Positions 1 through 7,882 of a stretch of 64,000 bases of DNA are shown here, in pieces (the stretch's first letter is position 1; every line of letters starts with the position of its first letter). The DNA is taken from the NCBI RefSeq assembly GCF_013318015.2, contig NZ_CP115841.1, positions 744,001 to 808,000 on the forward strand, in the 5' to 3' direction. A program made the translations under genes and the position numbers. Under the pieces are notes generated by a model. The model worked only from the letters and a program-made list of their open reading frames with translations. It had not been told where the DNA came from and searched no databases. The DNA comes from Agrobacterium tumefaciens. Lineage in GTDB: Bacteria; Pseudomonadota; Alphaproteobacteria; Rhizobiales; Rhizobiaceae.

Positions 1-181
1 GCTCGAGGTTACGGGCTTCAAGCGTTGCGCGCTCGGTTTCGAAACGGGTCTTGTTGGCGGCGTTGGCGCGCAGCGCCTTGCCCTGCGGCAGCAGGAAGTT
101 ACGTGCGTAACCGTCGCGAACCTTTACGGTTTCGCCCATCTGGCCGAGCTTGTTGATGCGTTCGAGAAGAATAACGTCCAT
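1..181 (-). CDS. rplI: 50S ribosomal protein L9, N-terminal part (cut by window edge)
   Basis: Ribosomal protein L9 binds 23S rRNA near the L1 stalk of the 50S subunit. The ATG is at 179-181 on the minus strand and the frame stays open to base 1, giving about 60 residues. The L9 signature is visible: GETVKV followed by [13 protein letters not shown] at about residues 16-36. The gene continues beyond the window. It lies just downstream of the DUF2232 gene on the same strand, in the usual alphaproteobacterial order rpsF-rpsR-DUF2232-rplI, so it is probably co-transcribed with them. Identification is secure from the signature and the context. Confidence 0.95.
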   Translation of the reverse strand, partial: MDVILLERINKLGQMGETVKVRDGYARNFLLPQGKALRANAANKTRFETERATLEARNLE

Positions 182-195
182 CTTCTTGATCCTTT

Positions 196-1170
196 CTATG
201 TGTTGGTTTCGTTCGTATTGTCAGTTTTCCGCGTTGGGGTGAGGGAGATCGTGCTGCGCACGTCGCTCAATCCCAAAACGAGAATGATAAGCAGCGGGAA
301 GACAAAGACCGCCGAGAGATAGGCGAGGATGAGAACCGGCAGACGCCAGTCCTTTCCACGCGCGCGTTTGTGCAGCGAGGCGTAACCTGCCATCAGGAAG
401 CCCGCGCCGAAGGTGCCGCAGACGACTGCGCCGACCATGGCGGCGACGCCACCGAAGAACATGGCGACGATGCCGCAGAGAAAAACGAAGATGGCGTTGC
501 GGTGCATACGCAGTGCGGAAGGAATGTCCTCGCGTGGGCGAAGACCCTTGCCGAAGGAACCGACCAGCCGGGCCGCGAAATAATAGGCCGCAAACAAAAG
601 GATGACCCACAGGCCGCCCTGAACGATCGGCAGCATCAGAACCAGCAGCGACTTCGTCTGCGCCAGTGCCTCGACATTGGGTTCGAACAGCGGTTCGCGG
701 CTCTGCACGGAGGTCATCATCAGATCGACCATGCTCGCGACGAGATCGGGACCGTAACCGATCATCCAGCCGAGAATGACGACGGCAACCGAAACCAGAA
801 GGCAGAGATGCAGGACGATGCCGGACAGCGGATACCAGGCAAGCAGGTCATCCGGGCCGCCGAGTTCCGAGGCCGGGCGCGCCAGATTGGCAAGATGCGA
901 AAGCCAGCCCGCCGGGATCAGCGTGAAGATCGCAATGGTCAGCGAGAAAAGCGGCGATATGACGAGCGCGCCGATGATAGCCGTGGTGATGATCGCAACG
1001 ACGGCTGCGCGATTGCCCCAGCCCATGCCGGCGATGAAGATGGGCATGGCGGAACCGGCGTAAAGCAGGAAGGAAAAGGACGACTGTGCCGTTGCGCCAA
1101 GCGTTAGAAACGCGGCGCATATGCCGGCGAGAACGCCGGTGATCAGCACTGTCTGGTTCAACTTTTGCAC
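196..1170 (-). CDS. DUF2232 family integral membrane protein
   Basis: This is a polytopic inner-membrane protein of about 324 residues with roughly eight hydrophobic segments separated by short loops. Proteins of the DUF2232 family occupy this place between rpsR and rplI in many Rhizobiales; their function is not established. The frame opens with TTG at 1215. A GTG at 1168-1170, preceded by an AGGAC-like ribosome binding site about six bases upstream, gives a protein starting near the first membrane segment, and I prefer it. The stop is 14 bases before the rplI start, which points to co-transcription. No catalytic motif was recognised. Confidence 0.8.
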   Translation of the reverse strand: MQKLNQTVLITGVLAGICAAFLTLGATAQSSFSFLLYAGSAMPIFIAGMGWGNRAAVVAIITTAIIGALVISPLFSLTIAIFTLIPAGWLSHLANLARPASELGGPDDLLAWYPLSGIVLHLCLLVSVAVVILGWMIGYGPDLVASMVDLMMTSVQSREPLFEPNVEALAQTKSLLVLMLPIVQGGLWVILLFAAYYFAARLVGSFGKGLRPREDIPSALRMHRNAIFVFLCGIVAMFFGGVAAMVGAVVCGTFGAGFLMAGYASLHKRARGKDWRLPVLILAYLSAVFVFPLLIILVLGLSDVRSTISLTPTRKTDNTNETNT

Positions 1171-1261
1171 TTCGCTGTCCTGCTGGAAACTTGAGCAGTT
1201 AGAGGACCGGTCCAATCAGGATCGTCGTCCCCAACATGGGTTTTATGGTATCGATCCGCGC

Positions 1262-1312
1262 CCAACGCGGAAGGATTTGAACTCGCAACCTACTGATTAA
1301 AAGTCAGTTGCA
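1262..1312 (-). other. tRNA-Lys(TTT)-like fragment (anticodon arm plus T loop)
   Basis: On the minus strand, 1308 to 1292 reads ACTGA CTTTTAA TCAGT, a perfect 5-bp anticodon stem with a seven-base loop whose central triplet is TTT, as in tRNA-Lys. After a five-base variable region comes a T-loop-like GTTCAAATC at 1282 to 1274. The flanking T stem has at least two mismatches, and no D arm or matching acceptor strand can be found upstream, so this is not a functional tRNA. It lies in the transcribed gap between rpsR and the DUF2232 gene. It could be a relic of a tRNA, a tRNA mimic in an mRNA, or chance. Confidence 0.5.
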
Positions 1313-1321
1313 TCGTGGAAG

Positions 1322-1349
1322 ACGAGGCCGCGCCAAAGCGCGGCCTCGT
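1322..1349 (-). terminator. Strong hairpin downstream of rpsR (terminator-like or processing site)
   Basis: A 12-bp perfect stem, ACGAGGCCGCGC (1322-1333) with GCGCGGCCTCGT (1338-1349), encloses a four-base loop. It starts 10 bases after the rpsR stop on the minus strand. The sequence after it on that strand has no real T tract, so it may be an attenuator or an mRNA processing or protection hairpin instead of a full terminator. Confidence 0.5.
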
Positions 1350-1358
1350 TTCAAATCA

Positions 1359-1607
1359 TTACGCTACGACGTAAGGCAGCAGGCCGAGGAAACGGGCGCG
1401 CTTGATCGCCTGGGCGAGTTCGCGCTGCTTCTTCTGGGAAACGGCCGTGATGCGGGAAGGAACGATCTTGCCGCGCTCGGAAATGTAGCGCTGCAGGAGA
1501 CGAACGTCCTTGTAGTCGATCTTCGGAGCGTTTGCGCCGGAGAAGGGGCACGTCTTGCGACGGCGGTGGAACGGGCGGCGTGCCTGGGAAGAGGATGTAT
1601 CAGCCAT
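1359..1607 (-). CDS. rpsR: 30S ribosomal protein S18
   Basis: S18 is an 82-residue protein of the 30S platform that pairs with S6. The family core is clear: [14 protein letters not shown] near residues 11-24, then the [15 protein letters not shown] block and the [21 protein letters not shown] block. Length is typical. It starts 13 bases after the rpsF stop on the same strand, so S6 and S18 are made from one message, as in most bacteria. Confidence 0.97.
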   Translation of the reverse strand: MADTSSSQARRPFHRRRKTCPFSGANAPKIDYKDVRLLQRYISERGKIVPSRITAVSQKKQRELAQAIKRARFLGLLPYVVA

Positions 1608-1620
1608 TGGTCAATTCTCC

Positions 1621-2082
1621 TTATGCACGGTCTTCGCGCGGACGGCGCGGACGGTCTTCGCGGTCGCCGAAGCCACCTTCGCGCGGTGCGCGGGGACCAC
1701 GATCTTCACGCGGGCCACGATCCGGACGGTCGCCATCGCGGCGCGGACGGTCGTCACGGTCGCGCTTCTGCATCATCGCGGACGGGCCTTCTTCGTGGGC
1801 TTCGACGGCGATGGTCATGTAGCGAAGAACGTCTTCGTTGATGCGCATCTGGCGCTCGATTTCGTGGATCGCAGGCGCCGGAGCGTCAATGTCCATGAGA
1901 GCGTAGTGAGCCTTGCGGTTCTTCTTGATGCGGTAGGTGAGGGACTTCAGACCCCAGTTCTCGACGCGTCCGACTTTACCGCCGAACGATTCGATAACGC
2001 CCTTGTACTGCTCGACAAGTGCGTCGACCTGCTGGGCAGAAATATCCTGCCGGGCAAGGAAGATGTGTTCGTAAAGAGCCAT
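1621..2082 (-). CDS. rpsF: 30S ribosomal protein S6 with long Arg/Asp-rich tail
   Basis: S6 binds S18 and the central domain of 16S rRNA. Residues 1 to about 100 form the ordinary S6 fold, starting [10 protein letters not shown] and including [13 protein letters not shown]. From about residue 106 to 153 there is a low-complexity tail of repeated Arg, Asp, Pro and Gly (for example [17 protein letters not shown]), unlike the short Glu-rich tail of E. coli S6. The tail is in frame and keeps the codon use of the gene. It is the first gene of the rpsF-rpsR-DUF2232-rplI run; 291 bases upstream hold its promoter and leader. Confidence 0.97.
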   Translation of the reverse strand: MALYEHIFLARQDISAQQVDALVEQYKGVIESFGGKVGRVENWGLKSLTYRIKKNRKAHYALMDIDAPAPAIHEIERQMRINEDVLRYMTIAVEAHEEGPSAMMQKRDRDDRPRRDGDRPDRGPREDRGPRAPREGGFGDREDRPRRPREDRA

Positions 2083-2373
2083 TTAAGCTTTGCCTTTCTT
2101 GCGTTTCGTCCTTCACCCGGCAACGGCGCTAAGCCTCAACGACTGCTCCTGGTTAGGCTGCGAAGCCTTAAAGCAAGAAAAGCGTTGTTCGAGACGGTCG
2201 AGAGCGGAGACACGGGAGGCCGGAAAAACCTTATGGTTCCTGCTGTTTCGTTACCGAAACCAGCCCTCCGTTCAGCCACCAGCCAATTGGACCGGGTGTT
2301 GTGAACAGCGCGCTTATACCCATTTTTGCCCGGAATGCAAGGACCGGAGGCGAAAAAGCGCGCTGCGCTGTCG

Positions 2374-3417
2374 TCAGATCGGCATCGGATATTGCCGATG
2401 GATCGCCGCAATACCCTTCAGCACCTCTTCCGATAGCGCCACATCGGCTGCTGCGATATCCACCTTCAGCTGCTCCATGGTCGTTGCGCCGATGATGGCG
2501 GAGGCCATGAAGGGGCGTGTCAGGCAGAACGCGATGGCGAGCTGGGCCGGATCGATGCCGTGTTGTGCGGCTAGCTCAAGATAGGCCTTGACCGGCGCTT
2601 CCTGATGCGGCTGCAGGCGACCGCCGAGGTCCTTGTTGATGGTGCCGCGCGAGCCCGCAGGGCGTGCGCCGTTCTGATACTTGCCGGTGAGCAGCCCCGC
2701 CGCCAGCGGCGAGTAGGCCAGCAGGCCGACATCTTCGTGATGCGCGACTTCCGCCATGTCGAGATCGAAGCTGCGATAGAGCAGGTTATATTCGTTCTGG
2801 ATGGTTGCGACGCGCGGCAGGCCACGGGCCTCGGCAATATCGATATATTTCTGTGTACCCCATGCGCTTTCGTTGGAAAGGCCGATAGCGCGGATCTTGC
2901 CGGCCTTTACCAGCTCGCCGAGCGTGTCGAGCTTTTCGGTTATCTCGGCAAGCGTGCGCTCCTTTTCCTGACCGGAAGCATCAAAGCTCCAGGCGCCGCG
3001 GAAGTGATAGGTGCCACGGTTCGGCCAGTGGATCTGATAGAGGTCGATGTAATCCGTTTTCAGGCGCGTGAGGCTGGTATCTACTGCCTCGCGGATGGCG
3101 CTCGCATCGATATCGCGCCCGCCGCGAATATAGTCACGCCCGGAACCGGCGACCTTGGTGGCGAGCACGACCTGGTCACGCTTGCCGGTCTTTTCGAACC
3201 ATGTGCCGATATAGTCTTCCGTCCGTCCCTGCGTTTCGGCGGAAACGGGGGTGGTGGGGTAAAGCTCGGCAGTATCGAAGAAATTGACGCCGTTCTCCAG
3301 CGCGTAATCCATCTGCGCATGCGCTTCGGCTTCAGTGTTCTGCGTGCCCCACGTCATTGTGCCAAGGCAAATTTCGGACACGGAAATGCCCGTGCGGCCC
3401 AATAGTCTCTGTTTCAT
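2374..3417 (-). CDS. Aldo/keto reductase (Tas-like)
   Basis: This is an NADP(H)-dependent aldo/keto reductase of 347 residues. The protein begins MKQRLLGRTGISVSEICLGT, the usual opening of the Tas/YghZ-type branch, with the start at 3415-3417; a longer open frame upstream adds a 73-residue stretch that does not resemble the family. The catalytic tetrad is visible: Asp and Tyr in FFDTAELYP, Lys in LATKVAG and His in YQIHWPNR. It stands alone on the minus strand, divergent from fabD. The substrate cannot be told from sequence. Confidence 0.9.
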   Translation of the reverse strand: MKQRLLGRTGISVSEICLGTMTWGTQNTEAEAHAQMDYALENGVNFFDTAELYPTTPVSAETQGRTEDYIGTWFEKTGKRDQVVLATKVAGSGRDYIRGGRDIDASAIREAVDTSLTRLKTDYIDLYQIHWPNRGTYHFRGAWSFDASGQEKERTLAEITEKLDTLGELVKAGKIRAIGLSNESAWGTQKYIDIAEARGLPRVATIQNEYNLLYRSFDLDMAEVAHHEDVGLLAYSPLAAGLLTGKYQNGARPAGSRGTINKDLGGRLQPHQEAPVKAYLELAAQHGIDPAQLAIAFCLTRPFMASAIIGATTMEQLKVDIAAADVALSEEVLKGIAAIHRQYPMPI

Positions 3418-3639
3418 GGAAATGTCCCGGTGCTTGGCCAGATATTTGAAAGGTGGCATGAAAGTAATGGGGAATTGCCGCAGTGCAAGAAAAAATATGA
3501 TGAAAAGAAAGGGGAAAATAGATCGGCAAAACCGCGTCGATGGGGTGCCGACGGGCTTCAAGCCTTGACTCCGCAGGCCGGAATGTGAATGGAAGTCGAA
3601 AAGAATAAAGGCAAGGCCAGACAAGAAGGACCACATCCC

Positions 3640-4584
3640 ATGGGTATTGCATTCACATTTCCCGGTCAGGGAAGCCAGGCCATCGGCATGGGCAAGGAAC
3701 TAGCCGATACCTATCCGGAAGCACGGGCTGTGTTCCAGGAGGTCGATGATGCGCTCGGCCAGAAGCTTTCCGACATCATGTGGAATGGCCCGGAAGAAAC
3801 GCTGACGCTTACAGCCAACGCCCAGCCGGCTCTCATGGCGGTGTCCATGGCGGTCATGCGAGTTCTGGAAGCGCGGGGCCTGAAGCTCTCCGACGCCGTC
3901 TCTTATGTCGCTGGCCATTCGCTCGGTGAATATTCCGCGCTCTGTGCTGCCGGCACCTTCTCGATTGCCGATACCGCACGGCTTCTCCGCATCCGCGGCA
4001 ATGCCATGCAGGCTGCCGTGCCGGTGGGCGAGGGCGCGATGGCAGCGATCATCGGGCTGGAGCACGATGCTGTTTCGGCAATCTGTGAAGAGGCTTCCAT
4101 TCTCGGCGTCTGCCAGATCGCCAACGACAATGGCGGCGGCCAGCTGGTCATCTCCGGCGGCAAGGCGGCTGTCGAGAAGGCGGCTGCGATCGCTTCCGAA
4201 AAGGGCGCCAAGCGCGCCATCATGCTGCCGGTTTCCGCGCCCTTCCACTCCGCGCTGATGGCGCCGGCGGCGGAAGCCATGCGCGAGGCGCTGGCGGCTG
4301 TCGAAAAGAATAACCCGGTCGTGCCTGTTATCGCCAATGTGCGTGCCGCCCCCGTTTCCGACGCCAATGAGATCGCCGCTTTGCTGGTCGAGCAGGTGAC
4401 GGGCCAGGTGCGCTGGCGCGAGACGGTGGAATGGTTCGCCGCCAACAATGTGACGCAGCTTTACGAGATCGGCTCGGGCAAGGTGCTGACGGGTCTTGCC
4501 CGTCGCATCGACAAGACGGTGAACGGCGTTGCCGTCAACGGCGCTGCCGATATCGACCAGCTTCTCGCCACTCTTATCGGTTGA
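3640..4584 (+). CDS. fabD: Malonyl-CoA:ACP transacylase
   Basis: FabD moves malonyl groups from CoA to acyl carrier protein for fatty-acid elongation in the cytoplasm. The 314-residue protein starts MGIAFTFPGQGSQ at 3640, preceded by AGAAGGA at 3624-3630. The nucleophile is Ser94 in GHSLGEYSA, with Arg119 in RIRGNAM and His203 in APFHSAL. It heads a plus-strand run of fabG, acpP and fabF, but a repeat-like gap of about 100 bases containing a T-rich hairpin separates it from fabG. Confidence 0.97.
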   Translation: MGIAFTFPGQGSQAIGMGKELADTYPEARAVFQEVDDALGQKLSDIMWNGPEETLTLTANAQPALMAVSMAVMRVLEARGLKLSDAVSYVAGHSLGEYSALCAAGTFSIADTARLLRIRGNAMQAAVPVGEGAMAAIIGLEHDAVSAICEEASILGVCQIANDNGGGQLVISGGKAAVEKAAAIASEKGAKRAIMLPVSAPFHSALMAPAAEAMREALAAVEKNNPVVPVIANVRAAPVSDANEIAALLVEQVTGQVRWRETVEWFAANNVTQLYEIGSGKVLTGLARRIDKTVNGVAVNGAADIDQLLATLIG

Positions 4585-4587
4585 GAC

Positions 4588-4616
4588 GGGCTTCGCCCCG
4601 CATCGGCTTTTTGTTT
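4588..4616 (+). terminator. Weak terminator-like hairpin after fabD
   Basis: Just after the fabD stop, GGG-CTTCG-CCC is followed by a T-rich stretch (CTTTTTGTTTT, 4607-4617). The stem is short, and the T-rich part also belongs to a dispersed repeat-like element, so partial read-through into fabG is likely. Confidence 0.35.
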
Positions 4617-4669
4617 TACGGTAATTCCCGATGCGATTTCGCTAAAAGGCTTTTGCGGAATTGCTCTAA
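4604..4669 (-). repeat. Dispersed intergenic element, copy 1
   Basis: Read on the minus strand this begins AGAGCAATTCC, then has a TCGGGAATTAC block and ends GTAAAACAAAAAGC. The same layout (AGAGCATTTCC, TCCGGAAGTGC, GGAAAACACAAAGC) occurs on the plus strand at 33112-33173. The two can be aligned over about 60 bases. It carries the inverted pair AATTCC/GGAATT. It resembles short palindromic intergenic repeats that are common in Rhizobiales genomes; family membership is inferred from memory. Confidence 0.5.
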
Positions 4670-4683
4670 AGAAGGAACGGAAC

Positions 4684-5421
4684 ATGTTTGATCTGACAGG
4701 CCGCAAGGCTCTCGTAACCGGCGCGACCGGCGGCATTGGCGAGGAAATCGCCCGCCTTCTGCACAGCCAGGGCGCAACCGTCGGCTTGCACGGCACGCGC
4801 GTTGAAAAGCTCGAAGCCCTGGCGGCGGAACTTGGCGACCGCGTCAAGATTTTCCCGGCCAACCTTGCCGATCGTGCCGAGGTCAAGGCGCTGGGCGAAA
4901 AGGCCGAGGCCGAGCTGGAAGGCGTCGACATTCTTGTCAACAATGCCGGGATTACCAAGGACGGCCTGTTCGTGCGTATGAGCGACGAGGACTGGGACAA
5001 CGTCATCGAGGTGAACCTGACCGCGATGTTCCGCCTGACGCGTGAACTGACGCATCCGATGATGCGCCGCCGTTTCGGCCGCATCATCAACATCACCTCC
5101 ATCGTCGGCGTCACCGGCAATCCCGGCCAGGCGAACTATTGCGCCTCCAAGGCTGGCATGATCGGTTTTTCGAAGTCGCTGGCACAGGAAATCGCCACCC
5201 GCAACGTCACCGTCAACTGCGTGGCGCCCGGCTTCATCGAAAGCGCGATGACCGGCAAGCTGAACGACAAGCAGAAAGACGCCATCATGGGTGCCATTCC
5301 CATGAAGCGCATGGGAACGGGCGCCGAAGTCGCTTCGGCCGTACTTTATCTGGCTTCCAATGAAGCTGCTTACATGACCGGCCAGACCTTGCACGTCAAT
5401 GGCGGCATGGCGATGATCTGA
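4684..5421 (+). CDS. fabG: 3-oxoacyl-ACP reductase
   Basis: FabG reduces 3-oxoacyl-ACP with NADPH in the elongation cycle. The 245-residue protein is a classical short-chain dehydrogenase: cofactor loop TGATGGIG at 12-19, NNAG at 86-89, and catalytic Ser139, Tyr152 and Lys156 (YCASK). The C-terminal MTGQTLHVNGGMAM is typical of FabG. The ribosome binding site GAAGGAA lies just ahead of the ATG at 4684. Its place between fabD and acpP supports FabG over a generic dehydrogenase. Confidence 0.97.
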   Translation: MFDLTGRKALVTGATGGIGEEIARLLHSQGATVGLHGTRVEKLEALAAELGDRVKIFPANLADRAEVKALGEKAEAELEGVDILVNNAGITKDGLFVRMSDEDWDNVIEVNLTAMFRLTRELTHPMMRRRFGRIINITSIVGVTGNPGQANYCASKAGMIGFSKSLAQEIATRNVTVNCVAPGFIESAMTGKLNDKQKDAIMGAIPMKRMGTGAEVASAVLYLASNEAAYMTGQTLHVNGGMAMI

Positions 5422-5771
5422 CGCCACCTGAAAGGCGTCTTGAAACGATTGCGGCGCTGTTTCTGCACCTTGTTTGGTGTCGGGCGCCGCAAGACCCTCC
5501 ATGCCGGTTTCCGGCGAAATTGCCTGTCATACGTTGTGCTTAGCGCGTTTTCAGGCTTTTCGACCGGTTGAAACCGTGTTAATCGGGCCAAGACTGTGAA
5601 CAGTCGTCCCGGAGAGACAGGAAGCCGTTGCGATTTTGCGCGACGATGTCTAGCTTGGACCGGGTTGAACGGGTTTGCCAGCAGTGCCGGATTTGAACGG
5701 CGCATGAGGGCTTCTAACAGGGCAGGGTGCCGTAAGGCATTCCCTTCAAAATAAAGGTCGAGGAAACCGAC
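5422..5771. other. fabG-acpP intergenic region with stem-loops
   Basis: These 350 bases hold no convincing gene. A 6-bp hairpin, GACGCC (5420-5425) with GGCGTC (5434-5439), overlaps the fabG stop. A second, longer stem pairs TTGCGGCGC (5449-5457) with GCGCCGCAA (5484-5492), with a small CACC/GGTG hairpin inside its loop. The remainder must contain the acpP promoter, expected to be strong, and the ribosome binding site GTCGAGGAAACC ahead of the acpP ATG at 5772. I could not assign the -35 and -10 boxes with confidence. Confidence 0.6.
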
Positions 5772-6008
5772 ATGAGCGATATCGCAGAACGCGTAAAGAA
5801 AATTGTAATTGATCATCTGGGCGTCGACGCCGACAAAGTTGTTGAAGGCGCAAGCTTCATTGACGATCTGGGCGCTGATTCGCTCGATACCGTTGAACTG
5901 GTCATGGCTTTCGAAGAAGAATTCGGCGTCGAGATCCCAGACGACGCAGCTGACTCGATCCTGACTGTTGGCGACGCTGTCAAGTTCATTGAGAAGGCCC
6001 AGGCCTGA
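5772..6008 (+). CDS. acpP: Acyl carrier protein
   Basis: AcpP carries growing acyl chains on a phosphopantetheine arm. The 78-residue acidic protein has the attachment motif [10 protein letters not shown] with Ser37 as the modified serine, and the usual helix II sequence [16 protein letters not shown]. Length and charge are typical. It lies between fabG and fabF and is followed by a strong terminator, so it is probably also transcribed as its own abundant message. Confidence 0.98.
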   Translation: MSDIAERVKKIVIDHLGVDADKVVEGASFIDDLGADSLDTVELVMAFEEEFGVEIPDDAADSILTVGDAVKFIEKAQA

Positions 6009-6044
6009 TCGACCTGTATTGGGGAGGTGTAACAACCTCCCGTC

Positions 6045-6074
6045 TTGGCCCGGCTTGTCCGGGCCAATATTTTA
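6045..6074 (+). terminator. Rho-independent terminator after acpP
   Basis: TTGGCCCGG (6045-6053) pairs perfectly with CCGGGCCAA (6059-6067) around the loop CTTGT and is followed by TATTTTA. A smaller hairpin, GGGAGGT/ACCTCCC, sits just before it at about 6022-6041. Confidence 0.8.
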
Positions 6075-6254
6075 TCGTGAAACAGAACGCGCCCGAAAGA
6101 CGTGCGTCCTGACGAATGCATAAGTTTCCGAACCGGCTCCGGCCTGGGGAAGATTATGCGGACATTCAAAATGGTGCAGCGCATGTTCCCGCCATTCCAT
6201 GGTGTGTGGCGTTGCAAAAAGACCGATGATTTGGATAAGGGCGGAGCGTTGGCG

Positions 6255-7517
6255 ATGAGGCGTGTCGTTATCACCGGTACCGGCATGGTATCTCCTCTTG
6301 GATGCGGAACGGAAATCACCTGGGAACGGCTGCTTGCCGGCCAGAACGGTGCCCGTCTCGTGACTGAGTTCGAAGTCGAAGACTTGCCCGCAAAGATTGC
6401 CTGTCGCATTCCCGTCGGCGATGGCACCAACGGCACGTTCAATGCCGATGACTGGATGGAACTCAAAGAGCAGCGCAAGATCGATCCGTTCATCCTTTAC
6501 GGTGTGGCCGCTGCCGACATGGCGCTTGCGGACGCCGGCTGGCATCCCGAAACGGACGAGGACCAGGTCGCCACGGGCGTTCTGATCGGCTCCGGCATCG
6601 GCGGTCTGGAAGGTATTGTCGAGGCGGGTTATACGCTGCGCGACAAAGGCCCCCGCCGCATTTCTCCATTTTTCATTCCCGGCCGTCTGATCAACCTGGT
6701 TTCCGGCCACGTCTCAATCCGTCACAAGCTGCGCGGTCCGAACCACGCCGTAGTGACGGCTTGCTCGACCGGTGCGCATGCCATCGGCGATGCTGCCCGG
6801 ATGATTGCGTTCGGCGATGCCGAGGTCATGGTCGCAGGTGGCGCCGAATCGCCGGTCTGCCGCATCGCGCTTGCCGGCTTTGCGGCCTGCAAGGCGCTTT
6901 CCACCCAGCATAACGACGATCCGCAGAAGGCATCGCGTCCCTATGACCGCGACCGTGACGGTTTCGTCATGGGCGAAGGTGCCGGCATCGTCGTTCTGGA
7001 AGAGCTGGAACATGCCAAGGCCCGCGGCGCAAAGATTTATGCCGAAGTCGTAGGCTACGGCCTTTCCGGTGATGCCTATCACATCACCGCACCGTCGGAA
7101 GATGGCGATGGCGCCTACCGCTGCATGGCGATGGCGCTGAAGCGCGCCGGCCTCACGCCTGACGATATCGACTACATCAACGCCCACGGCACCTCCACCA
7201 TGGCCGATACGATCGAGCTTGGCGCGGTCGAGCGGCTGGTTGGTGACGCGGCGTCGAAGATTTCCATGTCTTCCACAAAGTCGGCCACCGGCCATCTTCT
7301 CGGAGCAGCTGGCGCTATCGAGGCGATTTTCGCCACGCTTGCGATCCGCGACAACATCGTTCCGCCGACGCTGAACCTCGACAATCCCGACGTGGAGACG
7401 AAGATCGATCTGGTGCCGCACAAGGCGCGCAAGAGGCAGGTCAACGTCGCCTTGTCGAACTCCTTCGGGTTTGGCGGCACCAACGCCTCCCTCGTACTGC
7501 GTCGCTACGAAGCGTAA
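6255..7517 (+). CDS. fabF: 3-oxoacyl-ACP synthase II
   Basis: FabF condenses malonyl-ACP with acyl-ACP. The 420-residue protein starts MRRVVITGTGMVSPLG at 6255; in-frame sequence upstream of this does not match the family. The Cys-His-His triad is Cys170 in VVTACSTGAH, His311 in NAHGTSTMADTIE and His347 in SATGHLLGAAGA. The C-terminal SNSFGFGGTNASLVL is the standard FabF ending. It lies after the acpP terminator, about 180 bases downstream, so it may have its own promoter. Confidence 0.97.
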   Translation: MRRVVITGTGMVSPLGCGTEITWERLLAGQNGARLVTEFEVEDLPAKIACRIPVGDGTNGTFNADDWMELKEQRKIDPFILYGVAAADMALADAGWHPETDEDQVATGVLIGSGIGGLEGIVEAGYTLRDKGPRRISPFFIPGRLINLVSGHVSIRHKLRGPNHAVVTACSTGAHAIGDAARMIAFGDAEVMVAGGAESPVCRIALAGFAACKALSTQHNDDPQKASRPYDRDRDGFVMGEGAGIVVLEELEHAKARGAKIYAEVVGYGLSGDAYHITAPSEDGDGAYRCMAMALKRAGLTPDDIDYINAHGTSTMADTIELGAVERLVGDAASKISMSSTKSATGHLLGAAGAIEAIFATLAIRDNIVPPTLNLDNPDVETKIDLVPHKARKRQVNVALSNSFGFGGTNASLVLRRYEA

Positions 7518-7882
7518 ATCACGACGAGAACCCGGCGCCGCAAACCGCCTAAAGCGGTGCGGCTCCCTCCCGCCGGGTGCCTGAGAGCGCTCTTGTTTGA
7601 AGAACGCATTGCGGCTTGCGAAAGCCATTTCGATTTTCGCGCCGATATTGTAGTCGTTTACGGAAGACGGTTTGCCGGTTTCGGAATGATTTCCTGCTGC
7701 GGGTGAATTTCCCGCCGCAGATGGCTTTCCTTGACCGGCTTTGCCGGAAACGACGATTCGTGAAGGAGGACAATGAGGTCTTCACGATGTCTCTATGTGG
7801 TGCAGGAAGGCATTCCGAACCTGTTTTTGCCGCATTACCTGCGCAAAAAGCGCTGACAACGCCGAACTGAAAAGGACCGACG
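7518..7882. other. fabF-mltG intergenic region with a large folded element
   Basis: No gene is supported here. Immediately after fabF a compound hairpin spans 7530-7578: an outer 8-bp stem, ACCCGGCG (7530-7537) with CGCCGGGT (7571-7578), encloses an inner hairpin in which ACCGC (7544-7548) pairs with GCGGT (7554-7558) and CCGC (7538-7541) with GCGG (7559-7562). It has no T tract. An 84-codon open frame at 7616-7870 (plus) lacks a good ribosome binding site and any family likeness, so I treat it as non-coding. Confidence 0.6.

Noticed and set aside
1262..1312. A functional tRNA-Lys gene
   Set aside because: Only the anticodon arm and T loop are recognisable; the T stem is mismatched and the D arm and acceptor 5' strand are absent.
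7616..7870. 84-codon open frame before mltG as a small gene
   Set aside because: Poor ribosome binding site, Arg/Phe-rich composition and no family likeness.
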